Shown here in pieces: positions 18,701-27,240 of a stretch of 64,000 nt of DNA (position 1 is its first letter; each line of letters starts with the position of its first letter). Source of the DNA: Tolypothrix bouteillei VB521301 (lineage in GTDB: Bacteria > Cyanobacteriota > Cyanobacteriia > Cyanobacteriales > Nostocaceae); the NCBI RefSeq assembly GCF_000760695.4, contig NZ_JHEG04000001.1:7625617-7689616 (forward strand). The letters are read 5' to 3'. The notes under the pieces were generated by a model that saw only the letters and a program-made list of their open reading frames with translations, was not told the origin of the DNA and did not search any database. Both the position numbers and the translations under genes were made by a program.

Positions 18701-19258
18701 GCCTTTCTTTGCAAAGACTTCCTCAATACCATTCAGCGCCGCTTTAATTTGCAGTACGTCTTGGCAAGTTTCAACGATAAACAGATCGACTCCACCATCA
18801 AAAAGCCCTTCCGCTTGTTCGGCAAAAGCAGCTTTCATGGTATCAAAATCAATATGCCCTAAAGTTGGCAGTTTGGTAGTTGGTCCGATGGAACCTGCGA
18901 CAAAGCGGGGTTTTTCAGGGGTAGAAAATTCAGCCGCCACACTCTTGGCTAGTTCCGCAGCTGCTTTGCTCAGTTCATAAGCCTTGTCTGCCAAGTCATA
19001 TTCTGCCAAAACAATAGAAGTACCGCCAAAGGTATCCGTCTCAATGACATCCGCACCAGCTGCAAGAAAATCACGATGAACTTTTGCAACGGCTTCCGGT
19101 TTTGTAAATACGAGGTACTCGTTACAACCTTCATACTCAGCACCACCGAAGTCCTCTGCAGTGAGATTTTGGCTTTGCAAGTTAGTTCCCATTGCACCGT
19201 CAAAGACGAGAACTGGGCGATTGGAGCTATGCAAGCGTTCCAGGAAGGGATAAGTCAT
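15716..19258 (-). CDS. metH: cobalamin-dependent methionine synthase
   Basis: 1180 residues, all four modules present. Residues 1-330: homocysteine module, with zinc cysteines in LGLNCATGP and [10 protein letters not shown]. About 340-620: methyltetrahydrofolate module ([34 protein letters not shown]). About 640-880: B12 cap and B12 domain, with the cobalt-ligand His in [10 protein letters not shown]. About 930-1180: AdoMet reactivation domain with [11 protein letters not shown]. The linker near 885-915 is charged and variable. It transfers methyl from methyl-folate to homocysteine in the cytosol. I see no cobalamin riboswitch upstream. Confidence 0.98.
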   Translation of the reverse strand: MTYPFLERLHSSNRPVLVFDGAMGTNLQSQNLTAEDFGGAEYEGCNEYLVFTKPEAVAKVHRDFLAAGADVIETDTFGGTSIVLAEYDLADKAYELSKAAAELAKSVAAEFSTPEKPRFVAGSIGPTTKLPTLGHIDFDTMKAAFAEQAEGLFDGGVDLFIVETCQDVLQIKAALNGIEEVFAKKGDRRPLMVSVTMESMGTMLVGTEINAVLTILEPYPIDILGLNCATGPDLMKPHIKYLSEHSPFIVSCIPNAGLPENVGGQAYYRLTPVELRMALMNFVEDLGVQVIGGCCGTRPEHIQQLAEIAKDLKPKLRHPELEAAAASIYSTQNYTQDNSFLIVGERLNASGSKKCRELLNAEDWDGLVSMAKAQVKEGAHILDVNVDYVGRDGVRDMHELVSRLVNNVTLPLMLDSTEWEKMEAGLKVAGGKCLLNSTNYEDGEPRFLKVLELAKKYGAGVVIGTIDEEGMARTAEKKFAIAQRAYRQAVEYGIDAREIFFDTLALPISTGIEEDRENGKATIEAIRRIRQELPGSHVLLGVSNISFGLNPAARVVLNSMFLHEAMAAGMDAAIVSASKILPLAKIEEPHQEICRKLIYDERTFEGNVCTYDPLAELTTLFEGVTTKRAKGVDESLPVEERLKRHIIDGERIGLEKNLAKALENYPPLDIINTILLDGMKVVGDLFASGQMQLPFVLQSAETMKAAVAYLEPLMEKSESGNNAKGTFIIATVKGDVHDIGKNLVDIILSNNGYKVINLGIKQPVENIIEAYEKHKADCIAMSGLLVKSTAFMKENLEIFNEKGITVPVILGGAALTPKFVYEDCQNTYKGRVVYGKDAFSDLNFMDKLMPAKSGGCWDDLHGFLGEFAENEVSGNGRKHSGEKAVKEKAPAEPQEVDTRRSEAVAVDIKRPTPPFWGTKILQPEDISLEEVFWYLDLQALIAGQWQFRKPKEQSKEEYQAFLDEKVYPILEEWKQRVVRENLLHPQVVYGYFPCQAGGNSLYLYDTNRKDAKDAKVIAQFEFPRQKSGRRLCIADFFAPKESGAIDVFPMQAVTVGHVATEFAQKLFASNRYTDYLYFHGLAVQVAEALAEWSHARIRRELGFGAEEPDNIREILAQRYQGSRYSFGYPACPNIQDQYKQLELLGCDRINLYMDESEQLYPEQSTTAIITYHPVAKYFSA

Positions 19259-19730
19259 ATTTCATCAGAGAAATTTAGGATAGTCAAAATCATATTTGAC
19301 TTGATCTATTATTTTCTTAAATTTTAAGATTTCGGGAGTCCTGTCTAAAAAGTTTTCCGTATAAGAGCGATGTTCGTTAGCTGACTTTCCGGATTGAGTA
19401 TAGAAAGAAACGATTGGCAGTCTGTTTCACAAGTCTTGATAGGTAAGTTTGCTTATAAGTCGCTTGCCTCCTGCTTATTGAGCTATGGTGGTGTACACAA
19501 GTCTTCTAAAGTGCGTTCTTGCAGTTTCGATCCCCCCTAGCCTAAAAAAGGAGAGAATTGGAATCAACTTTCCCTGTTATCTGGGTGTTTTATATTTTTT
19601 CTAGAGATCTTTATTCTCAAGTTGAGATGTACTGCAGTGACTTTTTATTTATTACACTTGTAATGAATATTTTTCCTCTTGGTTTAGTATTTTCCTGATG
19701 GACGATTAAAATTAAATAGCCTTTTGAAAC

Positions 19731-19891
19731 GGGAGCATTTTAATTTGGAAAAAACACGTTTGCGATTGAAATCGCCGCTATACAAGCTAAGTCTACCTAC
19801 GTGGATTTAATAAAAAGTCCGCGTAGGCGGGCTTTGTTTGTATAGCCTCAGAATTCTATTCTGAAGGCAATTGGCACTTTGGAATGCTCCC
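19731..19891. mobile_element. 161-bp MITE-like element, copy 1
   Basis: Ends GGGAGCATT / GAATGCTCCC are inverted repeats, and TTTTGAAAC flanks both sides (19722-19730 and 19892-19900), a 9-bp target duplication. Inside, CTATACAAGCTAAGTCTACC and TCCGCGTAGG...TTTGTATAG form a long hairpin. No ORF. A diverged copy is at 29719-29904. The remainder of 19259-20007 shows no gene. Confidence 0.75.
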
Positions 19892-20007
19892 TTTTGAAAC
19901 AATCATATTCATTGTAATTCATATTATGTTCATAAATATTTAAAAATATACACATTACAAAATTTTCTCTGAGAAGGGTACAAGTATAATAAAATGAGGT
20001 GCTAAGA

Positions 20008-20253
20008 ATGGATGAATATATCCTAGTAGATTGCGGCTTTCATGATGAGTTAGAGGCATTGGCGACGATGCGCCAAAAGTGCTGCATCATTTATCGGGGT
20101 GTGGCAGATGAGGTTTTGGAGATACAAGACCAGATTGTGGATATTTATTCAGCCAATAAAGCTGACTTTCTTAGATTAAGAAATAGTACTGAAATTCGAT
20201 TAGATCGAATTATATCAGTCAATGGCAAGCCGATCGCCTACTGCTCAAATTAA
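20008..20253 (+). CDS. Rof-like Rho-binding antiterminator
   Basis: 81 residues from ATG 20008, chosen because GAGG lies 8 nt upstream; a GTG at 19999 overlaps that site. The sequence MDEYILVDCGFHDELEALAT, then VDIYSANKADFLRLRNSTEIRLDRIISVNGKPI matches the Rof/YaeO family: an N-terminal DCGFHDELE block, an Sm-like barrel and the RLDRI...VNGK end. In Escherichia coli Rof binds Rho and lowers termination. It stands alone, so its target in this organism is not indicated by neighbours. Confidence 0.75.
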   Translation: MDEYILVDCGFHDELEALATMRQKCCIIYRGVADEVLEIQDQIVDIYSANKADFLRLRNSTEIRLDRIISVNGKPIAYCSN

Positions 20254-20503
20254 CTGGTGCTTTCTGCTAAACAAGTCTCATGCTGAGAAGTTTACAGCTT
20301 ATATAGAAGCTGGCTGTCAAGGATAAAATTTCGTGATTTAATCAATTTGTTACATACGGATTTCTGATTTATTGATTTTCGATCGGATTTAAGAGTGTAT
20401 AAGTGGGTGTAGATAATACTGAATAAATATATAGCTTGAGCTTGCTTTTCAAAGAATCACAGAGTTTGCAGTCATACTTAATTTTGAAGGAGAAAAATGT
20501 AAT

Positions 20504-20794
20504 ATGCCCAATACTATGAATAATTCTCGAGACTTGCTACCTTCTAACATAGAAGAGATTCAATTAGGTGGTACCGAACAAGAAATACAACACAATCCCT
20601 TTTTAATAGCATGGTCAAAAATCACTACTTTTTTTAAAAAAGTTCAAGTAAAGAGCGATGTAAAATCCAAACAAGAGTCTCAAGCCACAGTAGATTATGT
20701 AAATTTTGGCAAAGAACAATATTATTACACTCGGTTTGCAGATCGAGTTGATCCATCTGTTTATTACACAATTTTCTTATCTCAAAAACGCTGA
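20504..20794 (+). CDS. small protein of unknown function
   Basis: 96 residues, MPNTMNNSRDLLPSNIEEIQ..., with the ribosome site GAAGGAG 13-19 nt upstream of the start. The N-terminal half is polar and acidic; residues 35-60 are basic (WSKITTFFKKVQVKSDVKSK); the end VNFGKEQYYYTRFADRVDPS is rich in Tyr. No signal peptide or membrane segment. I do not recognise it. Coding potential is moderate. Confidence 0.45.
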   Translation: MPNTMNNSRDLLPSNIEEIQLGGTEQEIQHNPFLIAWSKITTFFKKVQVKSDVKSKQESQATVDYVNFGKEQYYYTRFADRVDPSVYYTIFLSQKR

Positions 20795-21256
20795 AACAGC
20801 GATTGGTGAATGGTGAGTAGTTAATTTTCATACTTAAAAGTAGGGAATGAGAAGAATAAATTTCTTTTTTCCACAAATAAACAATGGTGCAAGTATCGTA
20901 TATCTAGATCGGATCTCTCATCTCGTTCTTAGGCTCCACCGGGGAATGCCTTTTAGGAGGCTCTCTCTGTCTCCCGAATTTAGAATGAACTATCTGAATC
21001 CAAAATTTTTTAAATATACTTTAAGAAATTACTTGAATGTGAAACGCACTACTGATGGGATAAGATGAATTTGCCCTAGCAACTTTGTAGAGACGTGCTG
21101 TTTCAAACGTAAAGACGTTTGAAAATTTAGCTTACAGACACTAGATATGTGGTGGAAAAGATGTAGGGGCGCAAGGCAAGAAAGAGCACCTCTACCAAGA
21201 TTTTAGGGCAATGCATATTTAATTTCCAACAGATGTCCACTAATCAAGCAGTCTTG
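20795..21256. other. intergenic region with dispersed-repeat fragments
   Basis: Contains the common cyanobacterial repeat CTCGTTC-TAGGCTCCACC-GGGGAATGCC around 20922-20950, which makes a spurious short reading frame. I see no supported gene. Confidence 0.5.
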
Positions 21257-24200
21257 CTAGATATCTGTGGTTGCGTCCACAACTGCTTCTGCAGCTACCA
21301 TTAAATGGTGTATAAAAGCAGCATATCCATTTGGACAGTGAGTTTTGATAATAGTTAAATCAATCTCAAAAGCTAAGTTCCATCTAATTTGAAGCGGACG
21401 TTGATTGCTACTTTCTTCAAGAAGATAAGTTGATTTTACGAGCGCTGTCTCTAAAAAATCTTTTGTATCATCTAAACTTTCTAAATTTTCAAGTTGTTCA
21501 ATCTCTACACTTAAAATTTTAGAAACAGTTTGAGTATCAGCTACTAACCATGTCTCGAAATTTTTAATCGCTAAACCTCCTGCACTGCGATCGCTTATTG
21601 CTTGCTCGTTGACATCTAAATGATTTTCACGAACTTTATTCAAAGCACGCTCTAAGCGACGCTGTCTTTCAGACAGATTGTTATCCGCGTCAGCCACAAT
21701 GACAATCATGTCTACTTCTTCGGGTTTCCATGAGATAACTACCTGTGCTAAATATTTTGGATCTAAGATTGAGTGTCCGGTTCGTCGCTTAAAACAACGG
21801 CTCTCACTGATTGATGGGTGTCTCTGTACAAAATCACAATCAGGAAGTCCAGCACTTTCAAGCTCTCTCCTAATTAAAGTATGAAGTGCTCCCTCATTAT
21901 TTCTTTCAATCAATTTTCCACCATCTTCTGGTTTGATATAAGGAATACTTCCTCCCAGTTCTGCTTCACCTTCAGCAATTGTCGGGTAAGGTTTGAGCGT
22001 TACCGCTCTCCCCTCCCCTAAGAACCGTACATGAGACTTTCGCACTCATACGGCTCAAGCCTTACTTCAAACGAGTTTTCACTGGGGTTTTGTGTACCTG
22101 TTTATGGCACGCTTTGTGCAGGTGCTGGAGGTTTCCCACGTCGTCTGTTCCACCTTCTGCAACAGGTACTATGTGATGGGTTTCGATTTCCTCTCCATTG
22201 AATAATGGTTCGCCACATTCTGGACAAATCCAGTTTTGGTTTTCTGCTATCTTATATAATTTGGAACCCTTCTCAAAGCGAGATTTCCCAAATTTTTGGT
22301 GGCGTTTTCTCCAGTACTCTTTTAAGGAGGGGTCATCGGGACTAGCGTCGCCTTTGACTTTTATGTGGCGTTCGATAGGCGTATACGCGATTTGATATAG
22401 GACAAGTTCTTTATCCTTACCTTGTCGGTCACTTGTTGTACAAGCAAATACCCACTTGTTACCTTTAATGGTCTTAAAGTAACGCCAGCGTACCCATTTT
22501 GAGTTTTTATTGGGGTGTCTACGCTTTGCCCAACGCCAAAGGTATTGCCATACTCGGTGTGAGATATAGCCAAAAGTTTCCTTGCTGACTACCGCTTTGT
22601 AATAGTTAGCAAAACCTCTGAGAATTGGATTAAGCTTGTAAATAAGAACTTCCTGTTCTACACCATTCAGGTTTTTGATTTCCTTACCAATCCGCTTGCA
22701 GAAGGTTAACACCTTCTTTTTTGACGGCTTAATCAGGAGTTTTCCATCGTAGTGCCGGGAGTTGAACCCCAGGAAATCGAAGCCCTCTTCCATTGACGTG
22801 ATTACCGTCTTCTCAGCGCTCAATTCAAGACCTCTCTTCGACATCCATGCTTGAATCAGGTTTTGGGCAGTTTCGAGACTTTCCTTGTCTTTTGCCGTGA
22901 CGATGAAATCGTCGGCATATCGCACCACGCCAAATTTTGGGTTGGTGGCTTTTATATAGGTTTCTAAGCCATGCAGCCCAATATTGGCAAGTAAGGGTGA
23001 GATGACTCCTCCCTGTGGTGTGCCTTGTTCTGTGAGGTGAAGATGTCCTTGGAACACAAAACCCGCTTTTAACCATCCTTTGATGAGTTCCCGTTTTGGG
23101 AAGTTGCTCACCATGTTCAGAATGGACTCATGGGCAATGTTGTCGAAGAATCCCTTGATGTCAGCTTCTAGAACCCAATTGTGCCATCTTGAAAGCAAGT
23201 TGAAGCTTTGTTCTATTGCGTCTTGACAGCTTCTTCCCGGTCGGAAGCCATAACTGTTTTGTTCAAATACGGCTTCCCATTCGGGTTCGAGTGCGTTCAA
23301 AACCATTGCCTGTTCGATTCTGTCGCGCACGGTCGGGATGCCGAGCGGTCGAAACTTGCCGTTAGGCTTAGGTATTTCTACCCTTCGTGTTGGTTTAAGG
23401 TTTCCCCCTTGCCAATTGTTTACCAGAATCACCCGTTGCTCTGGGGTGTTGACGATTTCCTTGTCAATTCCTGCCGTTGCTTTTCCAAGATTTGTCTGGG
23501 TGATGCGTCGAACAGATAATAGTAAGTTGGCGTAGCTTCTTTGCATCAACTTCTGTAAGTTTCTCAGCTTACGGAAGTCCCCAAGCTGACTCGCACGAAA
23601 GATTCTTTGCCGTAGGTTTCTGACAGCTTTATTAACTTTTTTCCAATTAATATGGTTCCAGTTTACTAGCTGTTTCTTCAGTCCGTTTGAAGTCAGTTCT
23701 GACATCATCTAACTTGTCCTTAGATTAGATTCCTTTGTTTAGTTTCCTTCGTATAAGACCCAGAAGAAGTCTGCTTTTCCTTTCGGTCAGGAGTGATGTT
23801 TCAGCCCCTATCTGGTTTGCTACAAACCAGCATTCGCTTTTTCTTCCATCCTTTACCCTCCAGAGAGTTCCGTCTTTGTTACCTCAGACCTACTAAGAGT
23901 AATCGACCTCTCTTAGACTCTGTAGGGCTTACCCTGTTGTACCGTTTAGTTTTCTATCCTCTTTTAGGTGCTATCTATTCTGCGATGGAAGTTATGTTCA
24001 TACGATTTATAGATGGACAAGCTATAAATCCGATCCATTTACCTTTTGGTCAGAGCTTATCAGCCCGATTTAGCTCCTTTTCGTATAACGCAGTTTATCT
24101 AATAGTTCACTCGCGTTCACCTTTAAAGGATTCCCCTTTGCCCCTGACCGCCTTAGGGCTGGCAGCTTCGGTTACTTTCGTGGTCTGCATTCCACCTCGT

Positions 24201-24341
24201 TCATTACTTACTTGAGGCGTGACCGGACTCTTATGAGCCTTTTACGCCGGGGTAGCGGGTATGAATCCGCTAGGGAAGTAGGCTTCCCGTACTAAACGAC
24301 CTTTTCAGGTCGCGCAGCCCAATACGAATCGGACGATTCAT
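21257..24341 (-). CDS. DUF4276 (TOPRIM-like) protein, split by a group II intron: exons 24316-24341 and 21257-21980
   Basis: Joining the two exons gives 249 codons with N-terminus MNRPIRIGLIAEGEAELGGS. The first exon encodes MNRPIRIG plus CT; the second starts A ATT GCT GAA GGT, restoring Leu-Ile-Ala-Glu-Gly, the usual DUF4276 start. TOPRIM-like residues: Glu in IAEGEAE near residue 11 and DxD in VDMIVIVADADNN near 100. The ATG overlaps the stop of the AAA ATPase gene (ATGA), so the pair was coupled. ATPase plus TOPRIM-type partner recalls OLD, Gabija and PARIS defence proteins, where the TOPRIM part is a nuclease. An unspliced reading frame starting at 22045 takes its first residues from the intron. 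Activity and spliced expression are inferred. Confidence 0.8.
22022..22056 (-). ncRNA. group II intron domain V catalytic hairpin
   Basis: Starts GAGCCGTATGAG, has a GCGAAAGT loop region and closes with CTCATGTACGGTTC. The AGC triad near the 5' strand and the GAAA-type loop are the conserved parts of the ribozyme core. It lies just after the reverse transcriptase stop. Confidence 0.85.
22062..23708 (-). CDS. group II intron reverse transcriptase/maturase with HNH endonuclease
   Basis: 548 residues. Order: RT0-RT7 with RVEIPKPNGKFRPLGIPTVRDR near residues 105-125, YGFRPGRSCQDAI near 153, TPQGGVISPLLANI near 230 and the catalytic FGVVRYADDFIV near 263-274. Then the maturase X domain (YKLNPILRGFANYYK near 360) and a C-terminal HNH nuclease with CPEC, ETHHIVPVAEGG and LHKACHKQVH. 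All catalytic residues are present and no stop breaks it, so a mobile intron by target-primed reverse transcription is expected. Start is one of two adjacent Met codons. Confidence 0.96.
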   Translation of the reverse strand: MMSELTSNGLKKQLVNWNHINWKKVNKAVRNLRQRIFRASQLGDFRKLRNLQKLMQRSYANLLLSVRRITQTNLGKATAGIDKEIVNTPEQRVILVNNWQGGNLKPTRRVEIPKPNGKFRPLGIPTVRDRIEQAMVLNALEPEWEAVFEQNSYGFRPGRSCQDAIEQSFNLLSRWHNWVLEADIKGFFDNIAHESILNMVSNFPKRELIKGWLKAGFVFQGHLHLTEQGTPQGGVISPLLANIGLHGLETYIKATNPKFGVVRYADDFIVTAKDKESLETAQNLIQAWMSKRGLELSAEKTVITSMEEGFDFLGFNSRHYDGKLLIKPSKKKVLTFCKRIGKEIKNLNGVEQEVLIYKLNPILRGFANYYKAVVSKETFGYISHRVWQYLWRWAKRRHPNKNSKWVRWRYFKTIKGNKWVFACTTSDRQGKDKELVLYQIAYTPIERHIKVKGDASPDDPSLKEYWRKRHQKFGKSRFEKGSKLYKIAENQNWICPECGEPLFNGEEIETHHIVPVAEGGTDDVGNLQHLHKACHKQVHKTPVKTRLK

Positions 24342-25471
24342 ACCGGATTGCCTCCAAATATATTACTAAACCAAAGCTCACCTAATGCTCCATCGTAAGC
24401 TTCCAGTGCTTTTTGGAAACGTATAGAGTCTGTGGGTAAGGCATGAACTTGAGTTTTACCTTCGTTATCTAACTCAACAGCACGGACTTCATGAGGTTCA
24501 ACATAATTAAGCAGTACGGGAGAATGAGTTGTGATTAGAACCTGAACGGGCTTACCAGTGATTCCTTCTATAGAAACGATTTTTAATAATTCTACCATTT
24601 TATGTAGGAGCCAAGGATGAACTCCGTTCTCTATTTCTTCAAAACAAATGATACTTGGAGTATTTTCTTGATATAGTGCAGTCAGAAAAGCTAGGATTCT
24701 CAGTGTTCCATCTGATATGTCAGAAGCAGGAATATGGTGTTCTGAATATTTATCAATTAATTCCAGCAAAAAAGTTTGATTGGTTCCACGAGGCAAGACA
24801 ATTCTTTGTATATTAGGAACAAGCCGCCTCAAGCGATCTTCCAATTCATCAAAACTTTTACGATTTGCGTGTAAAATATCAACTAAAGCATAAGCAATTC
24901 CTTGACCAGTCCTATCCATTGTGTCAATTAAGGAGGCTTGAATGGAGAGATTGACTGGTGCAAAATCATAAATGTTAACCTTTTTCAGGGCATTAGCGAG
25001 AAAGGAATCTCGGTATTCATTAACAACTAAAAATTCTCTTAGTTCCTGTGTATATTGAGTTGTTCGACTACGAGTCTTTTCAAAAGTCTTTATATCAATT
25101 CTGCGCTCTTGATAATTAAGCTGAAGTGATAGGTCTAAAAGATTTTTGGATTTGTTAGAAAGAGTGCTTTCTGCTGTTGATAGCGTACTGACTTCAAACA
25201 ACAAATAATCTCGCTTTCCATGCCAAAATTTAGATTCAATGCTTTGCTGGTTCTTCTCTACAGTCGTTAAAGACTCTGCAAACAACTGTATGACTTCTGT
25301 AGTGTTTGTAGTAGATATTAGCCTTTGGAGAAAATTAGATAACACAGCAAGAGCTTCACAAATATTCGACTTTCCAGAACCATTAGGTCCAATGAATACG
25401 GTGAATGGTTCTAAATCGACTTCAGTATCAAAAAGGCTCTTATAGTGCTGAACTTTTATTTTAGATAGCAT
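24338..25471 (-). CDS. AAA-family (OLD/AAA_15-type) ATPase, partner of DUF4276 protein
   Basis: 377 residues with an ABC/SMC-like ATPase: Walker A FIGPNGSGKSN near residues 26-36, signature ASDISDGTLRILAFLTAL near 249-266 and Walker B PSIICFEEIENGVHP near 273-287, then an H-loop in LITTHSPVLLNYV. The middle insert (about 60-230) carries no separate nuclease motif. Such ATPases work with TOPRIM or HNH partners in phage defence (OLD, Gabija, PARIS types). The stop overlaps the ATG of the downstream DUF4276 gene. A housekeeping DNA-repair role cannot be excluded. Confidence 0.9.
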   Translation of the reverse strand: MLSKIKVQHYKSLFDTEVDLEPFTVFIGPNGSGKSNICEALAVLSNFLQRLISTTNTTEVIQLFAESLTTVEKNQQSIESKFWHGKRDYLLFEVSTLSTAESTLSNKSKNLLDLSLQLNYQERRIDIKTFEKTRSRTTQYTQELREFLVVNEYRDSFLANALKKVNIYDFAPVNLSIQASLIDTMDRTGQGIAYALVDILHANRKSFDELEDRLRRLVPNIQRIVLPRGTNQTFLLELIDKYSEHHIPASDISDGTLRILAFLTALYQENTPSIICFEEIENGVHPWLLHKMVELLKIVSIEGITGKPVQVLITTHSPVLLNYVEPHEVRAVELDNEGKTQVHALPTDSIRFQKALEAYDGALGELWFSNIFGGNPV

Positions 25472-25703
25472 CGTGTTCAGAAATAAGCACGTTTAAATAT
25501 TCTATCTTTTTTTGTCATATTATAAGAATGCTCATTGCTCTTTTAAGTAGCTATTATCACTACGTACAGTAAAAAGTATGAAAAAGCCATTGGCGGTCGC
25601 TCCTCAATCCCTTTTCTCTCGTTAAATTAGCAACTTGCAAAATTTTTGTCATAATTTAATTTTCTTGTAAGATAAATTTACATCGGATAAAACTTCGCCG
25701 ATA

Positions 25704-26981
25704 ATGATAACCTATCTGGAAACAGGGAAAGCAACAGTCCTCGAAAATTTACGAATTGTGCGAGGACCGTATTTACAACTGGGTAGTGAGTCTAGCATTG
25801 CAATCCGCTGGGCTACTGATACTCCAGTCCAAGGCAGGGTGTGGTATGGTGAGTCTCCTGAAAGGCTGTGCTTGGTACAGGACGAAACGACAATCGCCTG
25901 TAACCACGCAGTTAAGTTAAGTCAGCTTGCGCCAGATACAAAGTACTACTACGCAGTCGGAACACCAGAGGGATTGCTGGCTGGGAAAACAGAAGATTTC
26001 TTTTTCGTCACTGCACCATCACTAGACTTAGCACCTGAGGATATTCGACCCTTACGGATCTGTGTTTTAGGAGATGCAGGACGTGGAAATGATATAGCTG
26101 CAAGTGTACGGGATGGATACCTAAAATTTACAGGAAGTCGCCATACCGACCTCTGGTTGATGCTTGGTGACAACGCTTACGATACTGGAACCTATGAAGA
26201 GTACCAACGGGGAATATTTGACATGTATCCCCAACTTCTTCAAAGTAGTGTCTTGTGGACGGCAATTGGCAATCATGATGCAGGATCTGCTGATTCACTC
26301 TCACAGTCAGGTCCCTACTACGAGCTGTTCTCTATGCCAACTTGTGGGGAAGTAGGTGGTTTGCCATCTGGAACGGCAGCTTATTACTCTTTTGATTATG
26401 GCAATATCCACTTTATTTGCCTTGATTCCTATGGATGCGATCGCACCCCAGAAGGAGAAATGTTAAGTTGGCTGGTACGGGATCTTGCAGCAACAGATAA
26501 GGATTGGAAAATTGCATTTTGGCATCATCCTCCTTATACAAAAGGCTCACACGATTCGGATACCGAAATTGAACTCATAGAAATGAGAGAACAAACGCTT
26601 CCTATCGTAGAAGAAGCAGGAGTAGATATTGTGCTGACCGGTCACAGCCACTCCTACGAACGTTCTTACTTAATTGACGGACATTATGGTACCTCTGATA
26701 CCTTCACCGAACAGATGAAAAAAGATGGAGGAAGTGGGAGAGAAGGTGAATCGGGCGCATATCAAAAACCCGTCCAAGCTTCTCATGCTGGAACAGTTTA
26801 TATTGTTGCAGGGACTTCTGGTCTTGCCGATCGAGTATCCCCCCATCCAGCAATGTATACTTCACTCAGTATTCCTGGCTCGCTAGTAATAGATGCACAC
26901 GGGAAAAGACTTCATGTCCAATTTATTGATAACGAGGGCAACGTTCGGGATGAGTTTACAATGGTGAAAACTTGCTCTTGA
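25704..26981 (+). CDS. purple-acid-phosphatase-like metallophosphoesterase
   Basis: 425 residues. Residues about 15-110 form a fibronectin-like N-domain (IVRGPYLQLGSESSIAIRWA, TKYYYAVGT). The calcineurin-type active site follows with GDAGRG, LMLGDNAYDTGTYEEY, IGNHDAG, FWHHPPYTKG and VLTGHSHSYERS, which bind two metals. No signal peptide is visible at this start, although the family is often exported. It should release phosphate from esters. The start at 25704 is an ATG with no strong ribosome site; an upstream start is blocked by stops. Confidence 0.9.
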   Translation: MITYLETGKATVLENLRIVRGPYLQLGSESSIAIRWATDTPVQGRVWYGESPERLCLVQDETTIACNHAVKLSQLAPDTKYYYAVGTPEGLLAGKTEDFFFVTAPSLDLAPEDIRPLRICVLGDAGRGNDIAASVRDGYLKFTGSRHTDLWLMLGDNAYDTGTYEEYQRGIFDMYPQLLQSSVLWTAIGNHDAGSADSLSQSGPYYELFSMPTCGEVGGLPSGTAAYYSFDYGNIHFICLDSYGCDRTPEGEMLSWLVRDLAATDKDWKIAFWHHPPYTKGSHDSDTEIELIEMREQTLPIVEEAGVDIVLTGHSHSYERSYLIDGHYGTSDTFTEQMKKDGGSGREGESGAYQKPVQASHAGTVYIVAGTSGLADRVSPHPAMYTSLSIPGSLVIDAHGKRLHVQFIDNEGNVRDEFTMVKTCS

Positions 26982-27240
26982 AGTCCAAGCTAGTTGTGAT
27001 TTTCTTTATCAAATTCGCGGATGGGTAGCTGTTAGGAAAGAACTTACCCAAGAAATGCCTGAATTTCTGTTGGTGTAAGGTTTGGAGGCAATTTTCTAAT
27101 CAGACACATCCGCGCTTCTCACCCAGACTGGATTTCAGCTATTTTGACTCTACTCAATTTCAATTTGCCGTGTTAAGATAAACCCATCCGCGATTCTGAA
27201 CCATGACAACCACATAGAGATAAGTTTTCCAGATCCTACA
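26982..27240 (+). promoter_or_regulatory. CRISPR leader region
   Basis: About 260 bp directly before the first perfect repeat, with no ORF. It contains inverted copies GCGGATGGGT (27019-27028) and ACCCATCCGC (about 27182-27191), and a third related CATCCGCG near 27108. Leader assignment follows from array polarity: the GATTGAAAC end points away and the degenerate repeat is at the far end. Confidence 0.55.

Larger units (their letters stand above)
21981..24315 (-). mobile_element. complete group II intron, about 2335 bp
   Basis: The 5' end reads GCGCGACCTGAAAAGGTCG, close to the GUGYG consensus with one change (U to C at position 2). The 3' end reads ...AACCTTACCCGAC after a domain V at 22022-22056 and a domain VI stem. 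Domains I-III fill 23709-24315, and the intron-encoded protein lies in domain IV at 22062-23708. These ends are supported because removing them repairs the host frame. The reverse transcriptase is intact, so the element may be mobile and self-splicing. Confidence 0.88.

Noticed and set aside
19259-19720. Cobalamin or SAM riboswitch upstream of metH
   Set aside because: No conserved riboswitch boxes could be recognised; a covariance search would be decisive.
20847-21068. 73-codon plus-strand frame
   Set aside because: Runs through a common dispersed repeat with CTCGTTCTTAGGCTCCACC; no coding support.
22045-22048. Start of the DUF4276 protein at 22045 (MRKSHVRFLGEG...)
   Set aside because: The first residues are encoded by intron domains V-VI. 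The true start is in exon 1 at 24341.
23793-24215. 140-codon plus-strand frame
   Set aside because: Antisense to domains I-III of the group II intron, which explain the sequence.
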